A program made the position numbers and the translations under genes. From Arthrobacter sp. ZGTC412 (lineage in GTDB: Bacteria > Actinomycetota > Actinomycetes > Actinomycetales > Micrococcaceae), in NCBI RefSeq assembly GCF_002929215.1, contig NZ_PJII01000003.1, forward strand, positions 62,001-126,000: a DNA stretch of 64,000 nucleotides, written 5' to 3'. The notes below the pieces were generated by a model. It was not told the origin of the DNA, did not search any database, and worked only from the letters and a program-made list of their open reading frames with translations. Within the stretch, counting starts at the first letter, position 1. Every line of letters starts with the position of its first letter. Positions 34,978 through 44,245 of the stretch are shown piece after piece.

Positions 34978-36203
34978 CAGTCGTGGACCGTTCCGTCGAT
35001 GAGGCGGTTATAGGGCAGGTAAGCCTGCTGGTAGGGGTAGGCTGCTGCGGCTTCCTCGTTGAATTCGACGCCGATGCCTGGCTTGTCGCCCGGGTGCAGG
35101 TAGCCGTCCACGAACGTCATGGACTGCTCAAAGACCTCGTTAGTGGCGTTGGAGTGCTGCATGTATTCCTGGATGCCGTAGTTATGGATGGCCAGGCCCA
35201 CGTGCAACTGCGCGGCGAAACCCACCGGGGAAATGTCGGTGGGGCCGTGGAAGCCGGACTTGATCTGGTACTGCGCGGCGAAATCCATCACCTTCTTCAA
35301 CGGGCTGATCCCGCCGAAGTGCGTCGAGGCGGCCCGGACGTAATCGATCAGCTGCTCCTTGATGAGGGTCTGGTAATCCCACACGGTGTTGAAGATCTCG
35401 CCGATCGCCAGCGGGGTGGTGGTGTGCTGCCGGACCAGCCGCAGGCCTTCCTGGTTCTCCGCCGGGGTGCAGTCCTCGAGCCAGAACAGGTCATACGGCT
35501 CCAAAGCCTTGCCCAGCTTCGCGGCCTGGATCGGAGTCATCCGGTGGTGCCCGTCGTGCAGCAGCGGGATCTCCGGGCCGAACTCGTTCCGCACCGCCTC
35601 GAACACGGTAGGCAGGTGCCGCAGGTACGCGCGGGTGTCCCAGTCCTCCTCCACCGGGAACGCCCCCCGCCCGGCGGGTTCATAGTCGTACCGTTCACCG
35701 GATGCCTGCGCCTGTGCTGCCACACCGTACACGGCCGTGATGCCCGGGACGGCGGTCTGGATCCGGATCGACTTGTACCCGAGCTCCAGGTGCTCCCGCA
35801 CCGAATCAAACAAGGCCGGCAAATCCGCGCCGGAGGCGTGCCCGTACGCGCGCAGCCCGTTGCGGGACGCCCCGCCCAGGAGCTGGTACACCGGCATGCC
35901 AGCCATCTTGCCCTTGATGTCCCACAACGCCATGTCCACCGCGGCGATCGCGGCCATCGTCACCGGGCCCCGGCGCCAGTACGAGGAGCGGTACAGGAAC
36001 TGCCAGGTGTCCTCGATCCGGTGCGGATCCTTCCCGATCAGCAGCTGCGCCACATGCTCCTTCAAATACGCGGCGACAGCCAATTCGCGGCCGTTCAGCG
36101 TGGCGTCACCAATACCCGTCACACCATCCTCCGTGGTGATCCTGAGGGTCACAAAGTTCCGGGAGGGACTGGTCACAAAGACTTCAGCGGCAATGATTTT
36201 CAC
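34974..36203 (-). CDS. manD: D-mannonate dehydratase (enolase superfamily)
   Basis: A 409-residue enolase-superfamily enzyme that dehydrates D-mannonate to 2-keto-3-deoxygluconate. Residues known to act in ManD are all present: Arg147 and Tyr159, metal ligands Asp217, Glu243 and Glu269, and His219 and His319. The lower-activity branch of this family also acts on D-gluconate, which would fit the fused gluconokinase. The GTG at 36203 starts the real domain ([10 protein letters not shown]); the longer frame upstream is Pro-rich and lies over the end of the symporter gene. It is in one operon with the symporter and fusion gene. Confidence 0.93.
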   Translation of the reverse strand: MKIIAAEVFVTSPSRNFVTLRITTEDGVTGIGDATLNGRELAVAAYLKEHVAQLLIGKDPHRIEDTWQFLYRSSYWRRGPVTMAAIAAVDMALWDIKGKMAGMPVYQLLGGASRNGLRAYGHASGADLPALFDSVREHLELGYKSIRIQTAVPGITAVYGVAAQAQASGERYDYEPAGRGAFPVEEDWDTRAYLRHLPTVFEAVRNEFGPEIPLLHDGHHRMTPIQAAKLGKALEPYDLFWLEDCTPAENQEGLRLVRQHTTTPLAIGEIFNTVWDYQTLIKEQLIDYVRAASTHFGGISPLKKVMDFAAQYQIKSGFHGPTDISPVGFAAQLHVGLAIHNYGIQEYMQHSNATNEVFEQSMTFVDGYLHPGDKPGIGVEFNEEAAAAYPYQQAYLPYNRLIDGTVHDW

Positions 36204-36249
36204 GGCAGATCCTTTCGGGGGATTTCTGGTCAGATGGTCTTGCTGGAAT

Positions 36250-37704
36250 TTATTGGCCGGTGGTTTTGCGGGTGCCAGTGCTGGTGTTGGAGTCAGCGGG
36301 GGTGGCGGCGGCAGCCGGGGTGCCGGCGTCCGCGGAGGGGCTGACATCAGCGGTTTCGCCAGTGCCCACTGTTTTGGTCCGGCGTTCCTGGATCTCCTTA
36401 AGGATTTCCGCGTGCTTGACGTCCGTCAGCGTGTACTTGGTCATGACCAATGCCGCCAGGAACGTCAGGACGGCCGGCAGTGCACCCGCTGCGATCTGAA
36501 TCCCGAACACTGCTTCGGGGGTCTGGGCCACTCCGCCGGACTTGTAACCGCCGAGGGCGAGCGCATAGGCGGCGAGTGCGCCACCGACGGCCTGGCCAGA
36601 CTTGCGGGTAAAGGAGAAGAGCGCGTAGGTAATGCCCTCGGTCCGGACTCCAGTCTTCCACTCGCCGTATTCCACGGTGTCTGCTTCGAGGGCCCACACC
36701 ACGATGCTCATCGCCAGGACACCCACGAGACTGAGTACCAGGCCGCTGAAGCCGATCATGACCTGGCTGGCCGGGCTTAAGAAGATAACCACGCCGCCGG
36801 CGACAGTGATCAGGGAAGAGTAGATGTAGATGCTCTTCTTGCCAATCCTGCGGACCAGCTTGGGCATAATCGCAGCCAGCACGAACGTCAGGACGAGCTG
36901 GATGATGGACAGTACGGGGTAAAGATCCAGCCGGCCGAGGACGTCGCGCAGGTAGTACAGCTGCACAGAGGTCAGCGCCAGCATGCCCGAGAGAAAGAAG
37001 AAAGAGCTGATGCACAGCATCAGGAGCGGCTTGTTGCCCTTGAGGGTCTCGATGCTTTGCTTGAGGGAGACATTCGGAACGGCGCGGTGGACGCGTTCCT
37101 TGGCGGTCAGGACCGTGAAGAAGTAGAGGGCCGCGCCGATCACCACAAACACGAGGGTGATGGTAGTAAAGGTTGACTGCAGGTCAGCGCCAGGCTTGAT
37201 AAGCGGTGCCACGAAGATGCCAAGGCCCGAACCCACCAGCAGGCCGCCAATCATGCGGGCCGATCCCAGCTTGGCACGCTCACCCGGGTCCTGGGTCATG
37301 GCGCCGGCGAGCGAGCCGTAAGGAATGTTCACGAGACTGTAGGCCAGGCCGAGGGCCGCATAGGTGACGTAGGCGTAGAGCAGCGTCCCGGATTCACCCA
37401 GCTGCGGGACGGAGAACGTTGCCACACTTAGGAGCAGGAGCGGGATGGAGCCGAACATAATGAAGGGACGGAACTTACCGAAGCGCTTGCTGTAGGTCCG
37501 GTCTACGAGCCGGCCGGCGAAGACGTCAGCGAAAGCGTCAAACAGCCTGACCACGAGCAGCAGGGTTCCGGCGGCCGCTGCGGAGATACCTGCAACGTCC
37601 GTGTAGTACACCAGCAGGAACATCGTGGCAGTGGTAAAAGCGAGGTTGTTTGCGGCATCGCCGGCCCCATAGCCGATGACGCTGAGCTTGCTTAGCTTTT
37701 TCAT
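36250..37704 (-). CDS. GPH-family sugar/uronide:cation symporter
   Basis: A 484-residue protein with twelve membrane helices. The N terminus [18 protein letters not shown] and the [14 protein letters not shown] loop are typical of the melibiose/glucuronide carrier group. It probably imports glucuronides or uronates with Na+ or H+. The C-terminal 45 residues are Thr/Ala-rich and vary in this family. It is the first gene of the symporter-manD-fusion operon, expressed from a LacI-controlled promoter 140-180 bp upstream. Confidence 0.9.
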   Translation of the reverse strand: MKKLSKLSVIGYGAGDAANNLAFTTATMFLLVYYTDVAGISAAAAGTLLLVVRLFDAFADVFAGRLVDRTYSKRFGKFRPFIMFGSIPLLLLSVATFSVPQLGESGTLLYAYVTYAALGLAYSLVNIPYGSLAGAMTQDPGERAKLGSARMIGGLLVGSGLGIFVAPLIKPGADLQSTFTTITLVFVVIGAALYFFTVLTAKERVHRAVPNVSLKQSIETLKGNKPLLMLCISSFFFLSGMLALTSVQLYYLRDVLGRLDLYPVLSIIQLVLTFVLAAIMPKLVRRIGKKSIYIYSSLITVAGGVVIFLSPASQVMIGFSGLVLSLVGVLAMSIVVWALEADTVEYGEWKTGVRTEGITYALFSFTRKSGQAVGGALAAYALALGGYKSGGVAQTPEAVFGIQIAAGALPAVLTFLAALVMTKYTLTDVKHAEILKEIQERRTKTVGTGETADVSPSADAGTPAAAATPADSNTSTGTRKTTGQ

Positions 37705-37847
37705 GATATTTGGGCTCCTTTACCCGCTGCCGCCTTGGTGGCCGGCGAAATATGGAAATGCTATAAAGCGGTAAATCGTGGCGATGCCTGGCTTAGTGAT
37801 GCCCGGCACCCGACGGCCGTGCCGCACTGTGTTTCTCGTTGCCTGTA

Positions 37848-37886
37848 ATCCTAGTCACTTGGCAATTAAATGGCAAGCGGTTGCCA
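37848..37886 (-). promoter_or_regulatory. LacI operator overlapping the -35 of the symporter operon promoter
   Basis: The operator TGGCAAGCGGTTGCCA spans 37871-37886. On the minus strand its left half reads TTGCCA (37871-37876) and serves as -35; TAGGAT (37848-37853) follows after 17 nt as -10. The repressor would block RNA polymerase directly. It lies about 144 bp before the symporter start. Confidence 0.75.
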
Positions 37887-37931
37887 ACGTTATTTATTGA
37901 AACTTCATGAAACAGCTTCTGGAATGAAAAC

Positions 37932-37970
37932 AGCACTGCCCGGTCCATTACTCGTGGACCGGGCAGTGCT
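37932..37970 (-). terminator. Terminator of the uxaC-uxuB operon
   Basis: A perfect 16-bp stem (37932-37947 with 37955-37970) and loop TTACTCG, 25 bp after the reductase stop. No T-tract. Confidence 0.82.
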
Positions 37971-37995
37971 GGACGAACAGACAGCGCTGCTGCGG

Positions 37996-39420
37996 TTACC
38001 TGGAATCGGCGCCTGCAGCGAATGTTCCCAGCAGGCCGGCAACGAGCTCCACCACCGCGTCCTCGGCCGCGACAGCCGGGTCCACAAGTGCCAGCAATGC
38101 CTGCACGCGTTCCGTACCGCCGAGCTTGTTGGCGTCGGCTACTTCGATTGCCAGCGGATCGTGGAATGTCTCTGCTGCTGCGCTGAAATCAATCCAGGCC
38201 GCAATCATCAGGGCCGAAGCAGCACCTGACCTGCCCTGGGCGCGTTCGGCCAGGAGGACGGGCACCGCCCGCATGCGCAGCTTAGTGCTGCCGTCCATTG
38301 CGATCTGGGCCAGGTGGTGGGCAATGCGCGCATTGCCGAAGCGGGCCAGCAGGGCGGCGCGGTACGCCGGGATCTGCAGGTCCGCGCCACCGGACAGGTT
38401 CGCTTCGGCCTCGTCCCAGAAGCTTTCGACGGCGTTCAGGCACTGCGGGTCCGCGAGGGCCTGCGCTACCGTGGTGTGTCCGCGGAGCTGGCCGGCGTAG
38501 GCCAGCAGGGAATGAGCCCCGTTCAGGAGCCACAGCTTGCGGTTCTCGTAAGGCTCGATGTGGTCAACGAAGACCGCGCCAGCAGCTTCCCAGCGCGGAC
38601 GGCCGGCGGGGAAATCGCCGCTAAGCACCCAGTTGGTGAAGGGCTCGGCCACTACGGGCGAGTTGTCGCGGTAGCCGCAAGCGGCCTCGACCGCGGCGAT
38701 GTCCGCGTCCGTGGTGCGCGGAGTGATGCGGTCCACGGACGTGCTAACAAAGCTGACGTTCGCTGCAACCCAGGCCGCGAGCTCCGCATCCCAGGCCGCA
38801 GCCAGCCCGGTAACAGCTTTGCGGGCTACCATGCCGTTGTCAGCGAGGTTATCGCAGCAGACAACGGCGAGCGGCCCGGCTCCGGCAGTCCGCCGCGCAG
38901 CGAGAGCGAAGACCAGCCGGCCCAGCGGCGTCGACGGGTTTCCGCTGCCGGAAGCCAGCAGCGCAAGGTCACTGACAACGTCGGACGCCGCAGTGTCCAG
39001 CTGTCCGTCGGCACCGAGCCGGTAGGCCGCTTCGGTGACCGTCAGGGTTACCACGGCGGTGGCAGGCGCCGAAACGAGCTCCGCGAGCCGCTGCACGTCC
39101 GCACCGTCTGCCGGTTCAACGATGCTGCCGACAACGGCGAACGTGTCACCGCTGTCAGCGCGTTCCACGAGCGTGAAGAGGCCGTCCTGCTCGGCAAGAG
39201 CCAGAGCAGCATCCGGGCGGCGGCCGGTGAAAGAGGCAATGCCCCACTCAGCGGCGTCGCTGGCCTGGCTGGTGTACCAGGCCTGGTGCGAGCGGTGGAA
39301 GGCACCGAGTCCCAGGTGGACGATCCGCACCGGCGGCTTGGCGAAAACGTTCAGGGTCCGGTCCAACTGCGGCAGGGATCCAGCAGTCTTGCCTGTTACG
39401 TCGGTCTGTTCGATGCTCAC
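37996..39420 (-). CDS. uxuB: Mannitol dehydrogenase-family oxidoreductase, probably D-fructuronate reductase
   Basis: A 474-residue long-chain dehydrogenase. The N terminus has the NAD-binding stretch VHLGLGAFHRSHQAWYT, and the catalytic KLWLLNGAH (about residues 294-302) supplies Lys, Asn and His. It should reduce D-fructuronate to D-mannonate, matching the isomerase upstream and dehydratase in the next operon. Tagaturonate or mannitol activity cannot be excluded. It overlaps the uxaC stop by 4 bp. The gene symbol is given from pathway context. Confidence 0.85.
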   Translation of the reverse strand: MSIEQTDVTGKTAGSLPQLDRTLNVFAKPPVRIVHLGLGAFHRSHQAWYTSQASDAAEWGIASFTGRRPDAALALAEQDGLFTLVERADSGDTFAVVGSIVEPADGADVQRLAELVSAPATAVVTLTVTEAAYRLGADGQLDTAASDVVSDLALLASGSGNPSTPLGRLVFALAARRTAGAGPLAVVCCDNLADNGMVARKAVTGLAAAWDAELAAWVAANVSFVSTSVDRITPRTTDADIAAVEAACGYRDNSPVVAEPFTNWVLSGDFPAGRPRWEAAGAVFVDHIEPYENRKLWLLNGAHSLLAYAGQLRGHTTVAQALADPQCLNAVESFWDEAEANLSGGADLQIPAYRAALLARFGNARIAHHLAQIAMDGSTKLRMRAVPVLLAERAQGRSGAASALMIAAWIDFSAAAETFHDPLAIEVADANKLGGTERVQALLALVDPAVAAEDAVVELVAGLLGTFAAGADSR

Positions 39421-40823
39421 AGTTTGAAAACCCTTCGCGGGGAGGAATCGACGGTGTCCACGATGATTTCGTGGGCCCGGTCTTCACTGACACGGTGCTC
39501 GGCAACGAGGCGGGCCAGGAAGGAGGCTTCGATCCGGCGGGAAGCATCGTGACGGGCCGGGATGGAGCAGAAGGCCCTGGTGTCGTCGATGAACCCGGAG
39601 GAACGGGAGAAGCCTGCGGTCTCGGTGACGGCGGAGCGGAACCGCAGCATTGCGTCGGGGGCATCCAGGAACCACCATGGGGCGCCGATGTAGACAGACG
39701 GGTAGAAGCCGGCCAGGGGGGCCAGTTCGCGGGAGAACACGGTCTCGTCCAAGGTAAAGAGCACCAGGTGGAAGTCCTTGGCAGTGCCGAAGTCCTGCAG
39801 GACCGGCCGAATGGCCTCCGTGTAGTTGATGGCGAACGGGATGTCGTGCCCGGTGTCCGCGCCGAAGCTGTTAAAGGTGGGCTCGTGGTGGTTGCGGTAG
39901 GACCCTGGGTGGATGGTCATCACCAGGCCGTCTTCCACGGACATCCGGGCCATCTGGTACATCATGTGGGCTTCGAAGTCCGCGCGGTCCTGCGCCGTAG
40001 CCTTGCCTGAGCGCGCCCGGTCAAACAGTTTCGCGGCATCGGCAGCGTCCAGCTTCAGCGTTGCCGGTGTGAAGACGCCGTGGTCTGCCGAGACGGCACC
40101 GTGCTCCACGAAATAACGACGCCGATTCTCCAGCGCGGTGAGGTAGGCACCGTAGCCCGTGCCGCCGTCGCCCGCTGCCGCGATAAGCCGGTCCACGTTG
40201 TCTGCCCATGCGGGGTGGGCGATGTTGAGGTAGGCGTCGGGGCGGAATGTGGGCAGGACACGCCCATGGAAGCTGGGGTCCTGCGCCAGGGCCTTGTGGC
40301 TGTCCAGGGTGTCGAGGGGATCATCCGTGGTGGCCAGGACCTCGATGTTGAAATCCTTGAACAGCTCCCGGGGCCGGAAGCCGGGCTCCTGGAGCTTAGT
40401 GGAGATGGCGTCGTAGCTGGCATCGGCTGATTCCGCGCTCAGCTCACCCTGCAGGCCAAAAACGCCGGAGAACTGGGTCCGGAGCCAGTAGCCGGAGGCG
40501 GTGCCCTCGAACAAGGGCCAGGCTTTGCAGAACTCGCGCCATACGTCGCGGGAGTCCGGCTGCGATGTGTTCGATTGCCGGAGCCGGTCCAGCGGAACAC
40601 CGCTGGCGTGGATCAGCCGGGTGACGTAATGGTCCGGGCTGACCAGCAGCGCTGCCGGGTCCGGGAACGGGGTGTTCTGCTCGATGACTGCGGCGTCAAC
40701 GTGCCCGTGCGGGGAGATGATGGGGAGGTCCTGAACGCGCTGCAGGAGTTCACGCGCAATGGCGCGGGTTCCGGGATCAGCGGGCAGGAGCCGGTCTGGG
40801 TTGGCAGCAATCGACTGTGACAT
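39417..40823 (-). CDS. uxaC: Uronate (glucuronate) isomerase
   Basis: A 468-residue amidohydrolase-fold enzyme that converts D-glucuronate to D-fructuronate, or galacturonate to tagaturonate. The metal-binding HGHVD lies at residues 39-43 (His39, His41). The length and the closing SRREFxx-type segment (DSSPRRVFKL here) match the family. First gene of the two-gene operon under a LacI-type operator. Confidence 0.96.
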   Translation of the reverse strand: MSQSIAANPDRLLPADPGTRAIARELLQRVQDLPIISPHGHVDAAVIEQNTPFPDPAALLVSPDHYVTRLIHASGVPLDRLRQSNTSQPDSRDVWREFCKAWPLFEGTASGYWLRTQFSGVFGLQGELSAESADASYDAISTKLQEPGFRPRELFKDFNIEVLATTDDPLDTLDSHKALAQDPSFHGRVLPTFRPDAYLNIAHPAWADNVDRLIAAAGDGGTGYGAYLTALENRRRYFVEHGAVSADHGVFTPATLKLDAADAAKLFDRARSGKATAQDRADFEAHMMYQMARMSVEDGLVMTIHPGSYRNHHEPTFNSFGADTGHDIPFAINYTEAIRPVLQDFGTAKDFHLVLFTLDETVFSRELAPLAGFYPSVYIGAPWWFLDAPDAMLRFRSAVTETAGFSRSSGFIDDTRAFCSIPARHDASRRIEASFLARLVAEHRVSEDRAHEIIVDTVDSSPRRVFKL

Positions 40824-40829
40824 AAGTCA

Positions 40830-40869
40830 ATAATCCGGGTTGAGCGCAGCATTTGTCAACCGGTTGCCA
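40830..40869 (-). promoter_or_regulatory. LacI operator overlapping the uxaC promoter
   Basis: The operator TGTCAACCGGTTGCCA spans 40854-40869. On the minus strand its downstream half gives a perfect -35, TTGACA (40854-40859), and GATTAT (40830-40835) is the -10 after 18 nt. It is 7 bp from the start codon region, giving a very short or near-leaderless mRNA. Confidence 0.72.
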
Positions 40870-40898
40870 AAACTTGCCACCACCGTTTCTACTGGGGT

Positions 40899-41960
40899 TC
40901 AGCCCGCCGGGAAAACCCGTCCGCTGGAGCCGCGCAGCACGAGCTCCGTTTCCACGCGCAAGGTCCCTGCGGGTTCCCCGCTGCCCTGCAATAAGTCAAG
41001 CAGCCGCGTGGCGGCGCCGGCGCCGCACTCGCCCAGCGGCGAACGTACGGTGGTCAGCGGCGGGGTGGTGAAGTCCGCACCGAAGATGTCGTCGAAGCCC
41101 ACGATGCTGATCTGGTCGGGCACGGCCATGCCGCCGGCCTGCAGTTCCTGCATGAGGCCTATGGCCAGGAGGTCGTTGTACGTCAGCACAGCCGTGGCTC
41201 CGGTGGCCAGCACGTCGCGCGCAACCTGCCTGCCGCCGTCGACCGTTGGTTTGCTGGACTCCACGCGCACTGCCTCAAGGTGGGACCATTCGCAGGCAGC
41301 CTGTGCGCCTTCCCAGCGCCGCGCCGACATCCAGGACCGCGCGGGGCCGGCGACGAACGCCAGCTTCTTGTGTCCGTTGCCCGCTAGGCTGCGGACCGCC
41401 TCGCCAATGCCCTTGCGCACATCGGGGATGACACAGGGCACGTCCTCCACCTCGCGGTTGATGACTACGACGGGTTTGTCGCGGGCCAGGGCCCGGATGT
41501 CGTCGTCGTCCATGCGCGGGCTGGCGAGGATCAGGCCGTCCACGGTGGTCATCATGCGCCGTGCTGCCGTCAGTTCGGTGACGGCTGACTCGGCGGATTC
41601 GGCCAGCACCAAGGTGTAGTCACGCCGGGTGCCGGTGATTTGGGCGCCGCGGATGATGTCAAAAAACGTGGGGTTGGTGATGTCGGCAACTATCAGGCCG
41701 AAGGTGTTGGTCCGGCCGGTGGGCAGTGCACGGGCGAACGGGTTGACCTGGTAGTTCAGCTGGGCGGCGGCGTCCTCGATGAGCTTCTGTGTTTTGGCGC
41801 TGACCCTGCCGGGCTTGCTGAGCGCCCTGGATACGGTGGAAGGGTTGACGCCGGCAAGCTTGGCGATGTCGTAGATGGTGGCGTTGGCCTTACCGTTGCG
41901 GGCTGGCTTCTTGCCAGTTTCCGGCGATGCGGCAGGGCCCTGCGTCTTGGGTTCGGTCAC
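40899..41960 (-). CDS. LacI-family transcriptional regulator 1
   Basis: A 353-residue regulator. The N-terminal HTH and hinge (ATIYDIAKLAGVNPSTVSRALSKPGRVS) precede a periplasmic-binding-protein-like effector domain, ending DTVSIVGFDD-type (DQISIVGFDDIFGADF). It has a basic N-terminal extension of about 27 residues before the HTH. It is flanked by uxaC and the Gfo/Idh gene, so it probably senses a uronate or oligosaccharide and binds the TGGCAA-type operators. It may control its own gene through the weaker site at 42059. Confidence 0.93.
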   Translation of the reverse strand: MTEPKTQGPAASPETGKKPARNGKANATIYDIAKLAGVNPSTVSRALSKPGRVSAKTQKLIEDAAAQLNYQVNPFARALPTGRTNTFGLIVADITNPTFFDIIRGAQITGTRRDYTLVLAESAESAVTELTAARRMMTTVDGLILASPRMDDDDIRALARDKPVVVINREVEDVPCVIPDVRKGIGEAVRSLAGNGHKKLAFVAGPARSWMSARRWEGAQAACEWSHLEAVRVESSKPTVDGGRQVARDVLATGATAVLTYNDLLAIGLMQELQAGGMAVPDQISIVGFDDIFGADFTTPPLTTVRSPLGECGAGAATRLLDLLQGSGEPAGTLRVETELVLRGSSGRVFPAG

Positions 41961-41984
41961 CGCCCCATCCTAACGAGGAAACCA

Positions 41985-42050
41985 CCCAACTGAGTCGCGC
42001 TAAGTGTCGTTTTGGGGCGTCAAAACGACACTTAGCGCTACCTGGTTGGG
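41985..42050. repeat. 66-bp compound inverted repeat
   Basis: A perfect 18-bp stem (41997-42014 with 42021-42038) around GGGCGT. Outside it, CCCAAC (41985-41990) and GTTGGG (42045-42050) pair again after 6 unpaired bases on each side. It sits between the Gfo/Idh stop and the LacI start and may terminate the ABC operon. The symmetry over two stems also recalls a repetitive palindromic element. Confidence 0.75.
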
Positions 42051-42058
42051 CTGCAAAA

Positions 42059-42074
42059 AGGCCAGCGGTTGCCA
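42059..42074. promoter_or_regulatory. Weak LacI-type operator before regulator 1
   Basis: AGGCCAGCGGTTGCCA matches the consensus of the other sites at 12 of 16 positions, with the right half intact. It lies about 100 bp before the LacI start. Suggests autoregulation; weaker than the others. Confidence 0.35.
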
Positions 42075-42108
42075 GCGCCACTTGCCGAGGCTGGTTGCTG
42101 GCCGGCAG

Positions 42109-43275
42109 CTAGGAGCGCTCGGGGAACTTGCCTTCGTCCGCGATGCGCTTGTTGAGTTCGGCGAGGAACACGTCCTCGTTGAAGTCCAGGCCAACTTCCT
42201 TACCCGTCCAGGCGGAAAGGTGGATGGCGTTGGCCAGGCGGACGCCGTTGATGCCGTCAGAGCCGGGAGCGAGCAGCGGGGTGCCGTCCAGGATGTTGGC
42301 GGCGAAGTTCTCCAGAACGCCGGAGTGCTGGGCACCCCACGCGGACTCGAACTCGATGACCTCGGTGGTGTAGTACTCCTCCGGGTTCAGTTCGCCCATG
42401 AAGAGCTTGCGGACATCGTCCATGCCCATGCCGTCGCTGAGTTCGCGCTCAGGCTTCTTCAGGCGTGTCACGGTGGCGGTCTTGCTGCCTTCGACGACGA
42501 TCTTGCCCTGGTCACCCAGAATCTCGAAGCGGTCCGTGCCAGTCAGATCGTGCGTGGCCGTGACAAAGACGCCGGTAACGCCCTCTCCGTAGTCAGCCAC
42601 CGCAGTCACTTCATCTTCGACAGCAATGTCGCGGCGGAAGCCGAAGGAAACCTTGGAGTAGACGGACTTCGGCACGCCGCAGATCCACTGCCACAGGTCC
42701 AGCTGGTGCGGTGCCTGGTTGACCAGGACGCCGCCGCCCTCGCCGCCCCACGTTGCGCGCCATTCGCTGGAGTTGTAGTAACCCTGCGGACGCCACCAGT
42801 TGGTGATGATCCAGTTACTGCGGCGGATCTTGCCGATCTCGCCGTTGTCCACGATCTCTTTGAGCTTCTTGTACAGCGGGTTGTTGCGCTGGTTGAACAT
42901 GATGCCGAAGGACAGTTCCGGCTTGCTGGCAGCAAACTCGTTCAGTTCCTTGACCTGCTTGGTGTAGACGCCGGCCGGCTTCTCCACGAGCGCGTGGATG
43001 TTGCGCTTGAGCGTTTCAATGCCCATTTCCGGGTGCAGGAAGTGCGGAACACAGGTCACGACGGCGTCAACGTCGCCGCTTTCCAGCATGGCGATGTAGT
43101 CATCGTAGAATGGAGCGTCCGGGTAGGTCTCCGAGGCGAGGGCCTTTTTGGCCGGATCGGTGTCGCAGATGGCTCCGATCACCATATTGGGGACTGCACC
43201 GTCCGTGATGAACTTTGCGTACATGCCGCCCTGCTGGCCCAGGCCGATGATGCCGAGGCGTACTTTCTTGCTCAC
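42109..43275 (-). CDS. Gfo/Idh/MocA-family dehydrogenase 1
   Basis: A 388-residue protein. The Rossmann motif GIIGLGQQGG lies at residues 8-17 and the EKP catalytic Lys at 98-100 (VEKP), then the beta-sheet substrate domain. It oxidises or reduces a sugar or sugar acid with NAD(P). It is the last gene of the ABC-transporter operon, 62 bp after a TIM-barrel sugar isomerase, a pair seen in inositol-like and oligosaccharide pathways. Substrate unknown. Confidence 0.9.
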   Translation of the reverse strand: MSKKVRLGIIGLGQQGGMYAKFITDGAVPNMVIGAICDTDPAKKALASETYPDAPFYDDYIAMLESGDVDAVVTCVPHFLHPEMGIETLKRNIHALVEKPAGVYTKQVKELNEFAASKPELSFGIMFNQRNNPLYKKLKEIVDNGEIGKIRRSNWIITNWWRPQGYYNSSEWRATWGGEGGGVLVNQAPHQLDLWQWICGVPKSVYSKVSFGFRRDIAVEDEVTAVADYGEGVTGVFVTATHDLTGTDRFEILGDQGKIVVEGSKTATVTRLKKPERELSDGMGMDDVRKLFMGELNPEEYYTTEVIEFESAWGAQHSGVLENFAANILDGTPLLAPGSDGINGVRLANAIHLSAWTGKEVGLDFNEDVFLAELNKRIADEGKFPERS

Positions 43276-43337
43276 AGTTATTTATCCTTCTTTGTTGGTT
43301 GAGCTTGTCGATACCAAATTGGGGAAGTGGGTGTCGG

Positions 43338-44198
43338 TTAGAAGAGCTCGGACTGGCCTAGTGCAACCAGGTTGTCGTAGGACGTCTGCAGCGCTTCCCA
43401 AACCGTGCGGCCATAGAGTTCGTCCTGCTCCACCAGCAGGTATTCAGCACCGGCAGCCTGCGCTGCCGGAATGATGGACGCGAAGTCCAGGTTGCCCTCG
43501 CCCACTTCGGCGAACTGGACGACGTTCTTGAACTCCTGCATGAAGCCCATAAAGTCCCCGGAATCCAGCAGCCCCATAGCCGATTCCGGCATTTGGCCGA
43601 TCCGGTAATCCTTCAGGTGAACCATGGCCGTGCGGCCGGCGTACTTTTCCAGGGTGCGGACCGGGTCCAGGCCGCCGCGCTGCACCCAGTGCACGTCGAC
43701 TTCCATGCCCATGGCCGGGGAGTTCTCGGCGATGATGTCCAGCATGTACTTGCCGTCGAACTTTGCGAACTCGATGTGGTGGTTGTGGTAGTACAGGCCC
43801 AGGCCCTGCTCCTGCAGCCGCTCGGCGTATTCGTTGGCCTGCTTGGCGAAGTCGATGACGGCGCCAATGGACGTCATCGCCCCGAACGGCAGCATACCGA
43901 TCCGCAGCAACTTCGAGTCCAGGCTCTTTGCGTCGTCCACAATCTTGTCAAAGTGCTCCGCCAGCGAATCGCCGGGCCGGCCCTTGGGGGTCTCCATGGC
44001 CACGGACAGGGCTGCGATGTCCATGCCCAGCTCACTGCGGGACCGGTCCAGTTCAGCGACATTTTCCGGCGTCATCGGGATTTGGGAGATCTCGACGGCG
44101 TTGAAGCCGATGTCACTGACCTTGCGGAGCGTTTCGAACGCCCCGACTTCGGTGAAGCTGTCCTTCAGCATCATTGCCTGTACGCCAATTTTGGCCAC
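43338..44198 (-). CDS. Sugar phosphate isomerase/epimerase-type TIM barrel 1
   Basis: A 286-residue AP-endonuclease-2-like TIM barrel. Metal ligands are seen as EIS (Glu near 36), HNHHIEF (His near 137), DVHW and HLKD. The start is GTG at 44198 because GGAGGAATAAC lies directly before it; the ATG at 44240 gives a Gln-rich non-conserved extension. It probably isomerises or epimerises a ketose produced by the Gfo/Idh partner. Confidence 0.9.
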   Translation of the reverse strand: MAKIGVQAMMLKDSFTEVGAFETLRKVSDIGFNAVEISQIPMTPENVAELDRSRSELGMDIAALSVAMETPKGRPGDSLAEHFDKIVDDAKSLDSKLLRIGMLPFGAMTSIGAVIDFAKQANEYAERLQEQGLGLYYHNHHIEFAKFDGKYMLDIIAENSPAMGMEVDVHWVQRGGLDPVRTLEKYAGRTAMVHLKDYRIGQMPESAMGLLDSGDFMGFMQEFKNVVQFAEVGEGNLDFASIIPAAQAAGAEYLLVEQDELYGRTVWEALQTSYDNLVALGQSELF

Positions 44199-44245
44199 GT
44201 TATTCCTCCATTGTTGTTGCTGTTGAGTTGGTGCGGGCACGAGCC

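Noticed and set aside
34983-36344. Plus-strand frame of 453 codons
   Set aside because: Antisense shadow of mannonate dehydratase; no motif or start signal.
42004-43302. Plus-strand frame of 432 codons
   Set aside because: Antisense shadow of the Gfo/Idh dehydrogenase gene.
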